A stretch of 64,000 bases of DNA, taken from NCBI GenBank assembly GCA_036345935.2, contig JADWOT020000004.1, forward strand, positions 10,806,565-10,870,564, given 5' to 3'. Source of the DNA: Taenia hydatigena (Eukaryota > Platyhelminthes > Cestoda > Cyclophyllidea > Taeniidae). Made by a program: the position numbers and the translations under genes. The notes beneath the pieces are model-generated. The model worked only from the letters and a program-made list of their open reading frames with translations. It had not been told where the DNA came from and did no database searches. This document shows positions 1 to 10,029 of the stretch, one piece after another; position 1 is the first letter of the stretch; every line of letters begins with the position of its first letter.

Positions 1-613
1 AAGAGTATTCTAGCCTGTGTGCGTGCGTGTGTGTGGTTGTTTTAAGACAATGGAGAGGAAGCCTCAATCTCCAACCCACATGTAGCGATGAGAATGTGAA
101 ATGCCAATATTGGACATTATTATGATTGAGGAGTGTGGCCACATTTGCCGCAGCGTGCGGAGCCGCCAATGCAGTGAGGAGCATTGCTGATTTGTGAAAG
201 GGAAGCTAATCGGAGCACATCGCACGCCACATCACATAGACTTGCGTGCATTGCATTGCATTGCCATCACCACGTGTCCCAACGTGTTGCGGAGTAATAA
301 ATTTGCTTCCCCTGTCTTCCTCCTCCTCCTCCCCATCATCATCCTCGTGACTTGGTCGATGCAAGTTGACGCAGTGCAATTGCCTCAATTGAGGCCGCTA
401 ACCAACAGTGACGGAAGCGCTTGCAGCCCCTGCACGCGTTGTCGGTCGCGCAAACATAAGACGTCGAAACCAATCCAGATCACTTAAATGGTGCGAAACC
501 TGCCCAAGAATACCAACGCTTCATCCTCATTAAACACTACACCACCACCACCCCACCGCCTACACTCGCACATCGGCAAGAAACCTGTGTCCCCTTCCCA
601 AACGGGGACCGCT

Positions 614-619
614 TTTATT
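614..619 (-). promoter_or_regulatory. Poly(A) signal AATAAA, retained in duplicate
   Basis: On the minus strand this reads AATAAA, about 300 bases downstream of the terminal-exon remnant at 943-913. The partner arm has AATAAA at the equivalent place (58,868-58,873). It is likely the 3' end signal of the gene whose complete copy lies at 57.8-58.6 kb. Confidence 0.5.
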
Positions 620-794
620 GCTGGCGTGTGCGCAGCATTGACACTGGAAAGAGGAGGAGGAGGAGTGGAGAAGGGGTGGGAGAGGGAGGAGATGGAGGAG
701 GGCTAGAGGCGATATCGCGTCGATGGATGAGTAAGAGTGGGGATGAATCCAATTAGCACATGCACATGAAACGCAATGGGAGCTAAAGAGGGGC

Positions 795-811
795 AGAGAG
801 AGAGAGAGAGA
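795..811. repeat. GA dinucleotide microsatellite
   Basis: A short (GA)n run inside the IR1 left arm. The partner arm carries the matching CT run near 58,677-58,693, so the run was present before the duplication. Confidence 0.85.
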
Positions 812-912
812 CGAAGCCGTTGTTTTTGCTTCTGTGGACGGAAACCAAAGCGACAGAAGTGTAGAAAGGCCATGCCACTCTTGAAGCGTATCAGTAATTA
901 CCACCGTGCGTG

Positions 913-943
913 TTAAATGCACTGGACTTTGATTTTGTCAGAC
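913..943 (-). pseudogene. Orphaned terminal exon remnant of the 57.8-58.6 kb gene
   Basis: On the minus strand the acceptor TTACGCAG is followed at 943 by a sequence matching the terminal exon at 58,547-58,592. In the same phase it begins SDKIKVQCI and then hits TAA at 915-913, five codons before the stop used in the other copy (SGINKVQCIL and four more residues). The upstream coding exon present at 57.8-58.25 kb has no counterpart on this side, so this is a 3' fragment rather than a gene. Confidence 0.55.
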
Positions 944-1092
944 CTGCGTAAGGGGAAGATGAAAGAGAAGGGTCGACCTCATGAATGAATATGATCAAAG
1001 TTGTGCACTTGGTGTGAGGGCTACACTCGATGATTGGACATTGATGGGATGGTACACAGATGGAAGGATCGAGAAGCGGGAGTAGATGGATG

Positions 1093-2020
1093 AGTGCTCC
1101 TTACTTTGTGTTATGCAAAGGTGAGGAGGAGTTGGTTACGTGGGGATGTGACTGTCGCTGCGCCCACTGCATGTGGATTTACTGGCATGAATGAGACACA
1201 GCATTCTTGAAGTTGGGATGGGAAATACCGCGAATGAGACACCATGAAATCACAGAAGCTCTGTCATTTGCCGATTGGATGGTGGCAAGAGGTGAGAGGA
1301 AGGGGTGATCAAAGTGGTTTGCATGGTTTAAAGATCACTACTTGTCATTGTTTGCCAAATTAGACAACCATTTGTTCGCCAAATGCGAGGCCTATCATCA
1401 CCTTTCACACACTTCAAGGACGACATCATTATTCATTACTCTGGTCAATAACTACTGACTTACACGCTGCCATCTTCTCCTACGCTTTTGCTTTTACGGT
1501 CAAATGGGAAAATGAAATTGTGCAATAATTGGGGGCACAATTGTATCTTGCATTTGGGGTAAAAATGAATTGAAATGAGTCCTGTTTCTGCTACTAAGCA
1601 GTCGAGAAGTAAGGTGTAAATCATTTAACGATCACATGTGCCTCCTGCGGTGTGAATGAATTCCTTTTTATTTGTCACGTCAAAGCTAGGCATTAATGAA
1701 GAGGAAGAGGTGGGGCACAGGACTCGAACAAAAAGTCAGGCAACGTATCTTGAATCGGTTTACCCAACAGTGATAAGGATGCGTAAAATTAAGTATTCCA
1801 TAAATGCGCAATGTGCGTTCAAAAAGAATGAAACCGTGGTGTCACACATGTGTGACGCTGGCAGTTTTTGGCCTGCCTCAAGGTAAATAGTTTGAGTTAC
1901 ACTGTGGTTAGGAGAGTTTTTTACGTAAAGAGAAACAACACAGCAGTTAGAGTAATGAGTAGTAAAGAGATTGGTGAATGAAGTGTCTAGTAATAGATGA
2001 ATTGAGAGATGAGAAGGGAG
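1093..2020. other. No gene recognised
   Basis: Single-copy looking sequence between the two conserved segments of the IR1 left arm. It does not align by eye with the corresponding interval 57,560-58,400 of the right arm, which carries a coding exon. Short ORFs here (for example 1,656-1,886) have no splice context or duplicated partner. Confidence 0.5.
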
Positions 2021-2410
2021 TGCACCTGCAATGGAAGTAGAAATGAAGGAATGAGTAATAGTGAGAGAGAGAGGGGGGGGGCGAGGGAAGAAAAAGGGAG
2101 GTTGCGAGTGCGCAAATGAATGAATGAATGAATGAAGAGAAGAGAAGAGTGCAGTGGAGGTAGAATTAGTGCACATCAGCGAAAAGGCATTACTTAGAAT
2201 GAAGGGATAAAAGGATGAAAGAGGGAGAGAGGGAGTGTTGTTGGAGTAGTGGGGTGGGAGGTGAGGAGGGAAGAGGTCTACTAGCAGCGTATAAGTAGTT
2301 GAGAGGAGGGAGGCAAAGTAGTAGGTCTACTGGTAAGTTGTAAGTAGTGGCGCCTTAGGTGGTGGTGGTGGTGTTGGCTGATAGCGTATTAAGTAGTTGT
2401 GGTGATGGGT
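2021..2410. repeat. Inverted repeat IR1, left outer segment, purine-rich
   Basis: A purine-rich, GAATGAAT- and GGT-containing stretch. Roughly 2,250-2,380 is a clear reverse complement of 57,331-57,480; shared words include ACTACTTATA, GTAGACCT and the GCGCC/GGCGC flank. The rest matches more weakly, which could partly be shared low complexity. A 23-base relative of the ACTACTTATA..GTAGAC word also occurs near 56,180. Confidence 0.65.
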
Positions 2411-2893
2411 GGACGAGGGTGGTTGCGTGAATGGCGGGTGCGTGCGTGCGCGCTGAATGCTGATGGGAAGTTCTTAGCAAACTTTTTATGCAATCGTGGC
2501 TATCCTCTGTCAACTGAACTAAAGCATACTCAGAATCTTATTATGCTGTACCATTTGTCAAAAGTATTTTGTCACAGTCACAATTTTTAAATGGGGATTC
2601 AATTCAATCAACAGCAAACCGCAGCTTTTTGTTGGTTATTCGTAGCATTAGAAGCGATAAGAACAAATAAAATGTTTTTTAAAATTTTTAAAGCATTTGA
2701 AGCTCCGCTACAAGAATAGCAACAGTAACAGAATTAACATTTGTAATTGCTACTGCTGCCACTCTGAGAGAAGTAGAGGGTGAACGGGAATGGGGAGGGA
2801 AAGAGAGCAGGGAGCACGCCGAGAAAACTGCCGCCAAAACACAAAGCAGTGCAAGGATCAAGACCACATTCTTATGTGCTTTTACGAACTTAC

Positions 2894-2981
2894 CTCTGAT
2901 GCGGTAACAACTCCCACTACTTCCAGCATTGTCGACAACAGAGGGAGCTACGACTGCTCTCCTATTCTCACGTAAAGGCAT
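2894..2981 (-). CDS. Exon a of repeat-D gene, copy 1
   Basis: ATG at 2,981 opens MPLRENRRAVV and reads 29 codons plus one base to a GTAAGT donor after 2,894. The copy at 29,703-29,790 has the same length, phase and donor, starting MPLREKRRAHA. The ORF also runs past the donor without interruption, so splicing is inferred from donor conservation in three places (2,893; 4,252; 29,791). The product is not recognised and it may be a dispersed gene fragment. Confidence 0.4.
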
Positions 2982-3833
2982 ACTCTAGGTATTGCAAGAC
3001 TGAGAGCAGATAAATTTGCTGGCAATATTATTTGCGATGCCCGTTCCCTGCAAGATAAGATCCACTACTTCCACCTCCAATTCTAGAATTTTGAACCACA
3101 TTAATTACTTAAGCCTCGTTTGGTAAACTATTTCTTGCACTATCATGAGCGGTAGCTTATTCAAACTGTTGTAGCCTATTATTATGTGCCTTCCATTACC
3201 TCAGCTGAGCTGGTAAATGACTTTTGTTTTCCTTGCTAACCTTACTCTCATCAACGTAGAACAACACATTGAGAAGTGTCCTATCGACAGAGGAGTGGCT
3301 TCGATGCATCATGTGAGGAAAAGCTGGTGTAGCATCCAACTGTGCAGTTGTGTGTGGTAGCATTTGAGATGAACAAAGTTGGTCTGAGGAGGCAAAAGTG
3401 TGGGATCGCAGAGCAGGCCAAGTGCATCAGAGATCAGACAGCATAACTGATGAGAAGTAGCCCATCCCCAAGCCGACGATCCACTGTGATTTTACAAGCA
3501 CTCTCTAGTTTCTACCGCCCCCATAAGTGAAACCGTGTGCTAGTTCACAAAAATTATCACCTAGACCAGTTGAACCTGAGATGCGGAACCTTAAAAGAGG
3601 GCCAGTCTAGTTCTTGCGATTGAATGTCTGGCAACTTATTGCCAATGAGGCGACTGACAAAGGCTGGAAGTGTTTGGACCCTCTCTGTGTTGTCTAACAG
3701 CCACTAATCATTGTGACATATCGCTGCGGTGAAAAGACTTGCAAAGATGGATGATTGGATGGTTAGAATCGCAATGATGCTCATGTCTTCCAAGGAATAT
3801 TATTAACGAAAAATCGTCTCTCCCTAGTCCGCG

Positions 3834-4205
3834 TTAGGGATTTGCGATTTGGAACTGGTCACACGCAGCGATAAAAGTCACGTCAATTTTCACTGCACTT
3901 GTCACAATCCATACATGCGACTGTGCTGCTGTGTGAAGCCATCTGTGGTGATTGGCCCTTTTGTGGATGTGGTGGGAATTTGTTCCACCATGCCATTTCT
4001 GCGGTAGTGAGACCTGCATAAAGGCTTCTTTTACCACCACTGTGTCTGAGGAGATAAAGTTGAGGTGGCCGTGTCGCAAAGCACTTTGGGGTCTTAAGAC
4101 TGTGGAGCCGACATTGTTGAATCTAATAAATGCTGCTATTTTTGCTGGACAAGTCACAAAACCCAGACGATCTACGTGCGTTGCACATGTGACGCAAAAA
4201 CACAA
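3834..4205 (-). CDS. Exon b ORF of repeat-D gene, copy 1
   Basis: A 123-residue open frame on the minus strand whose core (from FVTCPAKIAA to the stop after DQFQIANP) is collinear, without indels, with 29,888-30,211. The conserved middle includes SSDTVVVKEAF and QKWHGGTNSHHIHKRANHH, rich in histidine. By eye about 11 residues differ between the copies while only about two codons differ silently, so purifying selection is not evident. No family is recognised. It could be a decayed gene piece carried by the repeat. Confidence 0.4.
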   Translation of the reverse strand: MCFCVTCATHVDRLGFVTCPAKIAAFIRFNNVGSTVLRPQSALRHGHLNFISSDTVVVKEAFMQVSLPQKWHGGTNSHHIHKRANHHRWLHTAAQSHVWIVTSAVKIDVTFIAACDQFQIANP

Positions 4206-4345
4206 AGTAGTGCAAGGATCAAGACCACATTCTTATGTGCTTTTACGAACTTACCACTGATGCGGAAACAACTTTCACTATTTCATCATTGTCGACAGCA
4301 AAGGGAGCTACGAGTGCTCTGCCGCTAACTTTCGCCCCCATTTCC

Positions 4346-5436
4346 AAAATGCTAAGACAACTTTAGCTGCAGAATGCGTCCAGTAATCACTGCACATGGC
4401 TCGGCAAGGTGGAGCCAATGAGTGGGTTTTCCGCTCAGCTGGCAGTTGGAAGGGATGGCAACTCCACTGCTGTCCGAAAGAGTGAACATTCTCTAACTCA
4501 TCGCCAAGATCAGCAACGATTCTATCGCTTTGGTCTCTAATATCAACGTTGCAATTTTAATCCAATCCTATTTACGTTCCAGATTTACTTGCAACTCGGA
4601 TGGTCGATTACCGCTGCTGAGTGCTGATAGTGGAAAGTAACTTAATTTTCAGCCTTCCTGTTATCTAAGTGCTTATGGCACTTACGAGTGCACAACAGCT
4701 AGCCACAACGTTAGTCTTGACGTGAAACCCTCCATGTTTACCCATCTCATGCGAAATGACATCTCTACTCATTATCTGCTTAAGGACCTTCTTCGCTCTT
4801 CGATGGAAAGTGACTTATGGATGCCATTGTGCCAATATTTCATTGAAACCAAGTTGGAGTGGTAACTCGTTCCAAAAGCACTGGATGCATTGTGGATCAA
4901 AACGTGTGGGAATCGTAAACTGTGCTGCATTCTATTCGCCCAATTCCGTATCACGCAGATTGGGCTGATTATGGAGTGGGAGCTAACAGCACTCACCCAT
5001 CAATATGCTCAACTTAGCACACCAGCATATTTGCTTGCGGCGCTGCAAACTCTCTGTTACCTCATTACACAGGCCTGGAAGTCCCCATAAACCAAGCTCT
5101 CATCCGCGTAGACACCACTTACCTTTTACCTGCTCCCTGTGCTTTGACGCATCGACGCGTACTGAACACGGAGGAGAGGCTTGTGATGTTTAAACCGAGC
5201 ACAAACTGGTAGGGTAAACTAAAGTGAGGAACGATATTGAGAATGAAGCGGGTTTCAGGGAGATATGATAGCGCATGGTGATTCGACATGTGGCAAAAGA
5301 CTTAGCAAAGCATTCACGAATATGCTTGCGCCATTGTAATTGAATCCTTCCCTATTTACAAGTGTGAAAGTCGACTCGTGACAGTTGTAGCATGGTCTAT
5401 GGTGGCGTTGTGTCTGTGGTCTGAGAAAGCAGCATT
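4346..5436. other. No gene recognised
   Basis: Only short overlapping ORFs (for example 4,756-4,968 and 4,890-5,090) with no conserved partner in the window, no splice context and no recognised motif. Confidence 0.45.
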
Positions 5437-5610
5437 CACTTGGGCTAGAATTTGGCCTAAGGACGCATTGCTTCTGTGTCTTCCCATTATGGCTCGTAAT
5501 CGGACATCATTGTGCATGATACTGAGAATTACCTTAGTTGTCTCAATTATTCGACCCTTGTGGCTACGATTCTTGTTTCTTTTTTACGAGCGAATCTACT
5601 CTGACGGAAG
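5437..5610. repeat. Short repeat, inverted relative to 21,350-21,490
   Basis: The words GCTAGAATTTGGCCTAAGGA, TTATGGCTCGTAATCGG and TTATTCGACCCTTGTG recur in the same order on the opposite strand at 21,490-21,350, with about 27 extra bases in this copy. It may derive from an exon, since one frame is open in both, but the frames are not conserved well enough to call coding. Confidence 0.6.
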
Positions 5611-5728
5611 CAATTTCCATTCATCAATTTCTTCATTTCTTTTCCAGCGCGGGCTATGATTCCACAACGAGAATATGCGCAATTCAGTCATCACAACGCA
5701 CGCCCTCCCAGCAACTTCCACCCACCTT

Positions 5729-7412
5729 CTGTTCAATGACTACAGAATGTCCCACTGTCCAATCCCTTAATCCATCTGCCGAATTTGGGAAGAATCTGGT
5801 GGGATGAAACATATTTTTACAGTGGTAGGAGTGGTATAGCACACAAATCAAGGATGGTTCATTTTACCCAAGGCAGATGGCGGTCATGCCTTTCGCATAG
5901 TTTCAATCTTGGGAACAAATCGCAAGGAGCAAGAGAATAAATTATTCCCATTGAATCACAAAACTCGTGCTTTTTCCCCATGGAATTGCAATTAATCGTG
6001 CGGGTGTTGTGCCATGCTAAATGTGGGGCGTGATTCTATCACTACCTCGAATAAATCTCTTTACTTAAATTGCCGTTGGCATATACAAGTAGGGAAGTCC
6101 AAACTAAATGTGAATAGCAACCGGAGATTGATCAAACTTGAAGTTAATGAGTCAATAATCTGACAATTGCAACGGTCCGACAACAGAATGCTTGACTTTT
6201 AACATCTGAAAAAGTCCAAATATTGTCATAGCTTCAAATGGTGGGGCATGACTTCCATAAGGAAAAGTATCCTTCCATTAAACAGTTGAGATTGAGAGCA
6301 ATGGTGAACAATTTAGTTGGTACTTAGGAAGAATGGCACCAATTGATGTTGATTTGGTTAGGAAGTAGACGATGAAAATGCCTCTTTGTTGGAACTCACA
6401 GAGCAGTCGACAGGAACGACAGCTCACCAATCAATCTACGTGGCTATGATCCTATTTCAGGCTGAATGGCTGTGAGGCAGGCCAATCTAGTGTTTACAAG
6501 GAAATGTCGCGTTGCTCACATGTTCACATCTGCCCGCTGCCAGAACAGCCGAAGACAAGGGCAAACAGCATCAACTTTGCGAAGAGTAAGTCTCAGTCTG
6601 CCTACCCTTCTTTCAACCACCCACTTTAAAAGGCATTTCGAGAGCTCCTTATTGGCAAGTGTTTTGTAGTTTAATCACGCGCACTGCTGGTTTCTTGACA
6701 GTAGCGATTGAATGCCACCAAGTTATGCGGCAGGGAGTGTGACGTGCGACTTGGTAAGGAATCCGACTGCAAAAACGAAAACAAGCCCGTCTTGATTAAA
6801 GCTTGATTTCAGCAATCACTCATTTAGCTCCGAACAAGGCGAGAGCCATTGGCAAATACAGCCCCACAGTGGCACAATATGGCCGAATTGGCACCTTCGG
6901 AAAGCTTTAGAAAGCACATTAATTCACTCGACACTTACACTAATTCCAGGCCCCATCTTTTGTGAAAGTTAACATGAAAGTCGCACGTGCTGATAATTTT
7001 AATCGTGTGGAAAGAGTACGCATTTGAATCAAGCGCCCACGCATTTGAGTCCATATTTCACCATTGACTGCATCGTAGCAAGAGCAGTATACGCCTCTGG
7101 TCTAGCCAAAGAAGGCGTTCAAGTCTGGGGATTTTAGCTATGTCAATGACAGACTCTCATGCTCGTGTCAAATGATTGCCCGTAAACCTGGTTTCTTCAA
7201 GCCATGCTTTGGCCTGCTCTTCTAATTTGGGTTGGTTGTCAGTCACCTCATTGGCAATAAGTTGTCAGACAATCAATCGCAAGGCCTAGACTGGCCCTCT
7301 TTTAAGGTTCCGCATCTCAAGTTCAACTGGTCTTGGTGAAAATTTTTGTGAACTGGCACACGGTTTCACTTACGAGAACAGTAGAAGCTAGAGAGTGCCT
7401 GTAAAATCACAC
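5729..7412. repeat. Direct repeat A, copy 1 (1.7 kb)
   Basis: Collinear with 27,551-29,229 over its whole length with scattered point changes. Shared landmarks are TGTTCAATGACTACAGAATG at the start, the GCAGGGAGTGTGACGTG block in the middle and CACACGGTTTCACTTACGAG near the end. A 125-base piece (equivalent to about 6,995-7,120) recurs a third time at 46,644-46,768. Both edges are abrupt. No long ORF is shared, and no terminal repeats or target duplications were found by eye. It behaves like a segmental duplicate or a decayed non-autonomous element. Confidence 0.85.
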
Positions 7413-7690
7413 TGGCCTTAAAACATGCGACGTGAGAGTGGGCTGGTCTGCGAGATCATCCCTGTGGAAGTGGGTGAGTGGGTGGGTAAGTGGGTGAGTG
7501 GGTGGGGAGGAGGACCGCTTGACCACACCTAACACGTGTGTGTGTGCTTCATTTGACCTCGTTGAGCTTGCGCGACGCGTGAGTTGCAGGGAGACCGACT
7601 GCATTGAGGTATGCGTGATAGTGCGTCGAATGGGTAGAAAGAGGTGAAGAAGAGGTGAGCGATAAATGGAGGCCAAGGAAGATAAGCAAA
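7413..7690. repeat. Direct repeat B, copy 1
   Basis: Starts with CCTTAAAACATG and is collinear with 62,160-62,437, including the GTGGGTGAGTGGGTGGG purine run and an ACACGTGTGTG tract. It directly abuts repeat A here, but abuts repeat C at 62.44 kb, so the two loci are different mosaics of the same modules. Open frames on the minus strand (7,407-7,916) reflect base composition. Confidence 0.8.
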
Positions 7691-9008
7691 AGAGGGTGAT
7701 GAATTTGGCCGAGTAATTTATGTGAACCAACTTGAATCTTCTACATGTTGAGCAAAAGATGATATTATTGTCTCTCGTGTTGCCCATCAGAACTGCTTGA
7801 ATGATAGCGACTACAAATGGAGCTGTCCAGGTGAGAACGGAATCGGAGTGTTTACAATTGCAGCAAGCATTGCAGTGCACACGAATACATGGTCGAAGTT
7901 GAGGGCAATGCAGCACTAACAGTCTCTATTGCTTCACAGGCTTTCGATAAAACTCGAAAGTATTCCATGGATGCGTGGTGTCTCCACCCCACTTCTAAAC
8001 AATCAACATTCCCTGCATAGTCGGAGGAAAATAAGGAATGAAGGAAGGCGCCTCTACTGGTTTCAACAGCAGCAATAGTTTGGTAGGACCAATGGTAGCA
8101 GCAATAACAATAATGGAAGTGTTCGTATTACTACTAGGAACAGCAGCAGCAGCAACATTAGCATTGGCGGCAATAGTACAAATGCGCCCCCTATCCACTG
8201 CAAATCCTTTCGTTCAACGACTCAGCTTGAAAAAGCCATTGCTCAATTAATCAAATTGAAAAGACTTTAGTTCACTTATCGGTAGTATGTTACTCCCCAC
8301 AGAGCGAATAATAATGTCACTCATGAAGGAAACCACAGTGCTTGCAATGAGAGGCCTCACGTATTGGCACGATTGTGTGAACTGGGTGCAACACCTTATG
8401 GCTGATATGGAGACTCATCTAAAGAACAGCCCTACCAATAAGGCAATGACTCAAAGTAGAAGCTACTCCTTCAAATGCACCATCTTAGGTCCAACGAGGA
8501 CTATTTTCACCATTTTCTCACCTGACCTTACGGCTACCAACCACCGTCTCGCATGTGTGACACATCTGGCCACTTCTACCTCCCTTCCTTCAGTCCCTCC
8601 TTTCTCTTTCCTTCTCTTCTTCGAAAAGCAGGCCTGCTGTCCCACCGGTGTGGTATGTGTTGGTTCTTTCCTTACCATTATCGAAATGCACATACTGGAT
8701 AGGCTGCATAAATCCCTTCAACACACACCCGCCTTCCCGTCACACGCAGCAACAGAAACCCACTACTAAAGTCATTTGAGTAACACTTTTATTCCACTCA
8801 CATTTCTAGCTCACTGGCATTGTGGGGCGACAGTACAGTCGCATCGTTGTGGGTGGTTGCTATCACTTCCATAAGCACATTCAACGCACCTACACCTCAC
8901 CTACGCCACAAAGCATCACATCGTTTCAGTCGTGCCCGCAATAGTTATCATGAAGCTATCGATTGAATCCATTGATCGTGTCACAAACTCAAGCAAACTG
9001 CCACAACA
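7691..9008 (+). other. Unassigned stretch with an Asn/Ser-rich frame and two weak ORFs
   Basis: From about 8,082 one plus frame reads an Asn/Ser-rich low-complexity stretch and then STTQLEKAIAQLIKL before stopping near 8,267, as in disordered linkers leading into a coiled coil. A separate frame at 8,287-8,769 starts MLLPTERIIMSLMKE and continues into pyrimidine-rich sequence. Neither has a duplicated partner or clear splice sites. They may be decayed exons. Confidence 0.25.
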
Positions 9009-9204
9009 ATGTTTACTAATCGGATGTATTTACAAGTGCTCTTCATCTTGGTCTACATTTCACTTAGGCTTTTCGGTCACATTGGTTTTTTCCGTTTGCG
9101 ATTTTTCTTTCTCGCGTGGACCCTCGTGGGCATGGCGCAAGCAGTGTCGGCGAGGAGAGGTAGGTGCTCGCCTTTACACACACCTCTACTAACCTCATTG
9201 TCAT

Positions 9205-9290
9205 GCAGGTTGCCAAAGATGCTAAAAGGCTGTCTTTCACAAAGCACTTCAGACAGATGTTCGTGTGGAAGAAGAGCAGGTGGAGGAGAT
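9205..9290 (+). repeat. Local inverted repeat, left copy
   Basis: After the acceptor TCATGCAG the segment GTTGCCAAAGATGC to GTGTGGAAG recurs on the opposite strand at 10,017-9,945. In the shared frame both read VAK(D/E)AK(R/K)LS, then TKH(F/L)R, then MF(V/M)WK. This is therefore a duplicated coding-like segment, lying 0.7 kb from its inverted partner. Confidence 0.65.
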
Positions 9291-9463
9291 GGAGAAGTCG
9301 ATTAGCGCATCTGATGCGAAGCTGGTGAGGTTCCAACAGATACTGCAATTCTTCGCCTCGCCTCCAAGTCATTCGATTTTGAGGCGGCAGCGGCAGCGGC
9401 AGCGGCAGCAGCAGCGACAGTCGGCGGAAACGGAAGGAGATACTGCTGCCGCAGACACGTCCT
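9209..9463 (+). CDS. Hypothetical Glu/Gln-rich exon
   Basis: Behind an AG acceptor at 9,207-9,208 two frames compete. One reads VAKDAKRLSFTKHF and stops after about 39 codons. The other (open from about 9,242 to TAG at 9,463) reads VEEEQVEEMEKSISASDAK, then a leucine/phenylalanine stretch and a Gln/Arg run encoded by CGGCAG repeats. The second looks like a short coiled coil with a low-complexity tail. The inverted partner at 10.0 kb conserves the first frame better. No family is recognised. Confidence 0.3.
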
Positions 9464-9942
9464 AGGATGTTATCGATCTTGCAGATGAGTACGATTGGAG
9501 GGAAGGAGGAGGAGTTGGTGGTGTAGATTGCGCAAAGGGCCTTTGTGCTGAAAGGAGGAGGAGAGGATGAGAAGACGGACGGAGACAAAGGGCCGTGGAT
9601 GGGCAGGAGGAGGAGGAGGAGGTGCCAGTGGGGCGAGAGCGTACATACGTAACTGCTCTCTCACAGCCTCCACACCTACCGAGTCACATTATGCCAACCT
9701 TGAATAATCAATGGGAAAAAAGTCTCCCTAATTTCTTTACCTCAGCGTACTCACCTAATCCTCAAATGAAGGCCTGACAATAATTTATCTTTGACAGGTG
9801 ATTGATGGATGAGCGTCAACGCCTTAGGCTTTATCTAGCGACTTCCACTATTCGTCGCAATCTGCCAAACGTCACATCCGATGGGACTGCTTGCGAGTTC
9901 CCTTTTGCCCACACTGCCCACCCTGCCCATTCTGTCCCACTT

Positions 9943-10025
9943 CCTCTGCTTCCACATGAACATTCGTCTGAGGTGCTTTGTGTCAGACAGCTTCTTGGCT
10001 TCTTTGGCAACCCGCATGTCACCTT
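9943..10025 (-). repeat. Local inverted repeat, right copy
   Basis: The minus strand reads VAKEAKKLSDTKHLRRMFMW in the frame shared with 9,209-9,280 and continues open to about 9,835. No acceptor as good as the left copy's CATGCAG is seen; the preceding bases are ATGCGG, so the AG is lost. Confidence 0.55.
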
Positions 10026-10029
10026 TCTT

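Larger units (their letters stand above)
1..1092. repeat. Inverted repeat IR1, left inner arm
   Basis: This block is the reverse complement, with scattered substitutions and small indels, of about 58,400-59,475. Shared landmarks include the GA-microsatellite near 795-811 (CT-run near 58,677-58,693), the AATAAA on the minus strand at 614-619 and a splice acceptor at 944-948. Similarity is still present at base 1, so the arm probably continues outside the window. ORFs here and in the partner arm are open by compositional bias and are not treated as genes. Confidence 0.85.
2690..4345 (-). repeat. Mosaic repeat D, copy 1 (inverted relative to 29.0-30.4 kb)
   Basis: On the minus strand this block contains the same two modules as 29,045-30,385 but in swapped order. 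The exon-b module (4,205-3,690) comes first, then the upstream/exon-a module (3,660-2,850). The modules join near the word TGTCAGTC, which both parents share. A second, truncated copy of exon a lies at about 4,340-4,253, with its own GTAAGT donor. No transposase, reverse transcriptase or terminal repeat is recognised. Confidence 0.75.

Noticed and set aside
560..922. A 121-codon minus ORF with a partner at 58,508-58,927
   Set aside because: Runs across the terminal exon and 3' UTR in a different frame; Ser/Leu/His-rich from pyrimidine bias; many replacement differences.
1700..1725. Possible tRNA B-box-like word on the minus strand (GTTCGAGTCC)
   Set aside because: No matching A-box or cloverleaf could be built around it.
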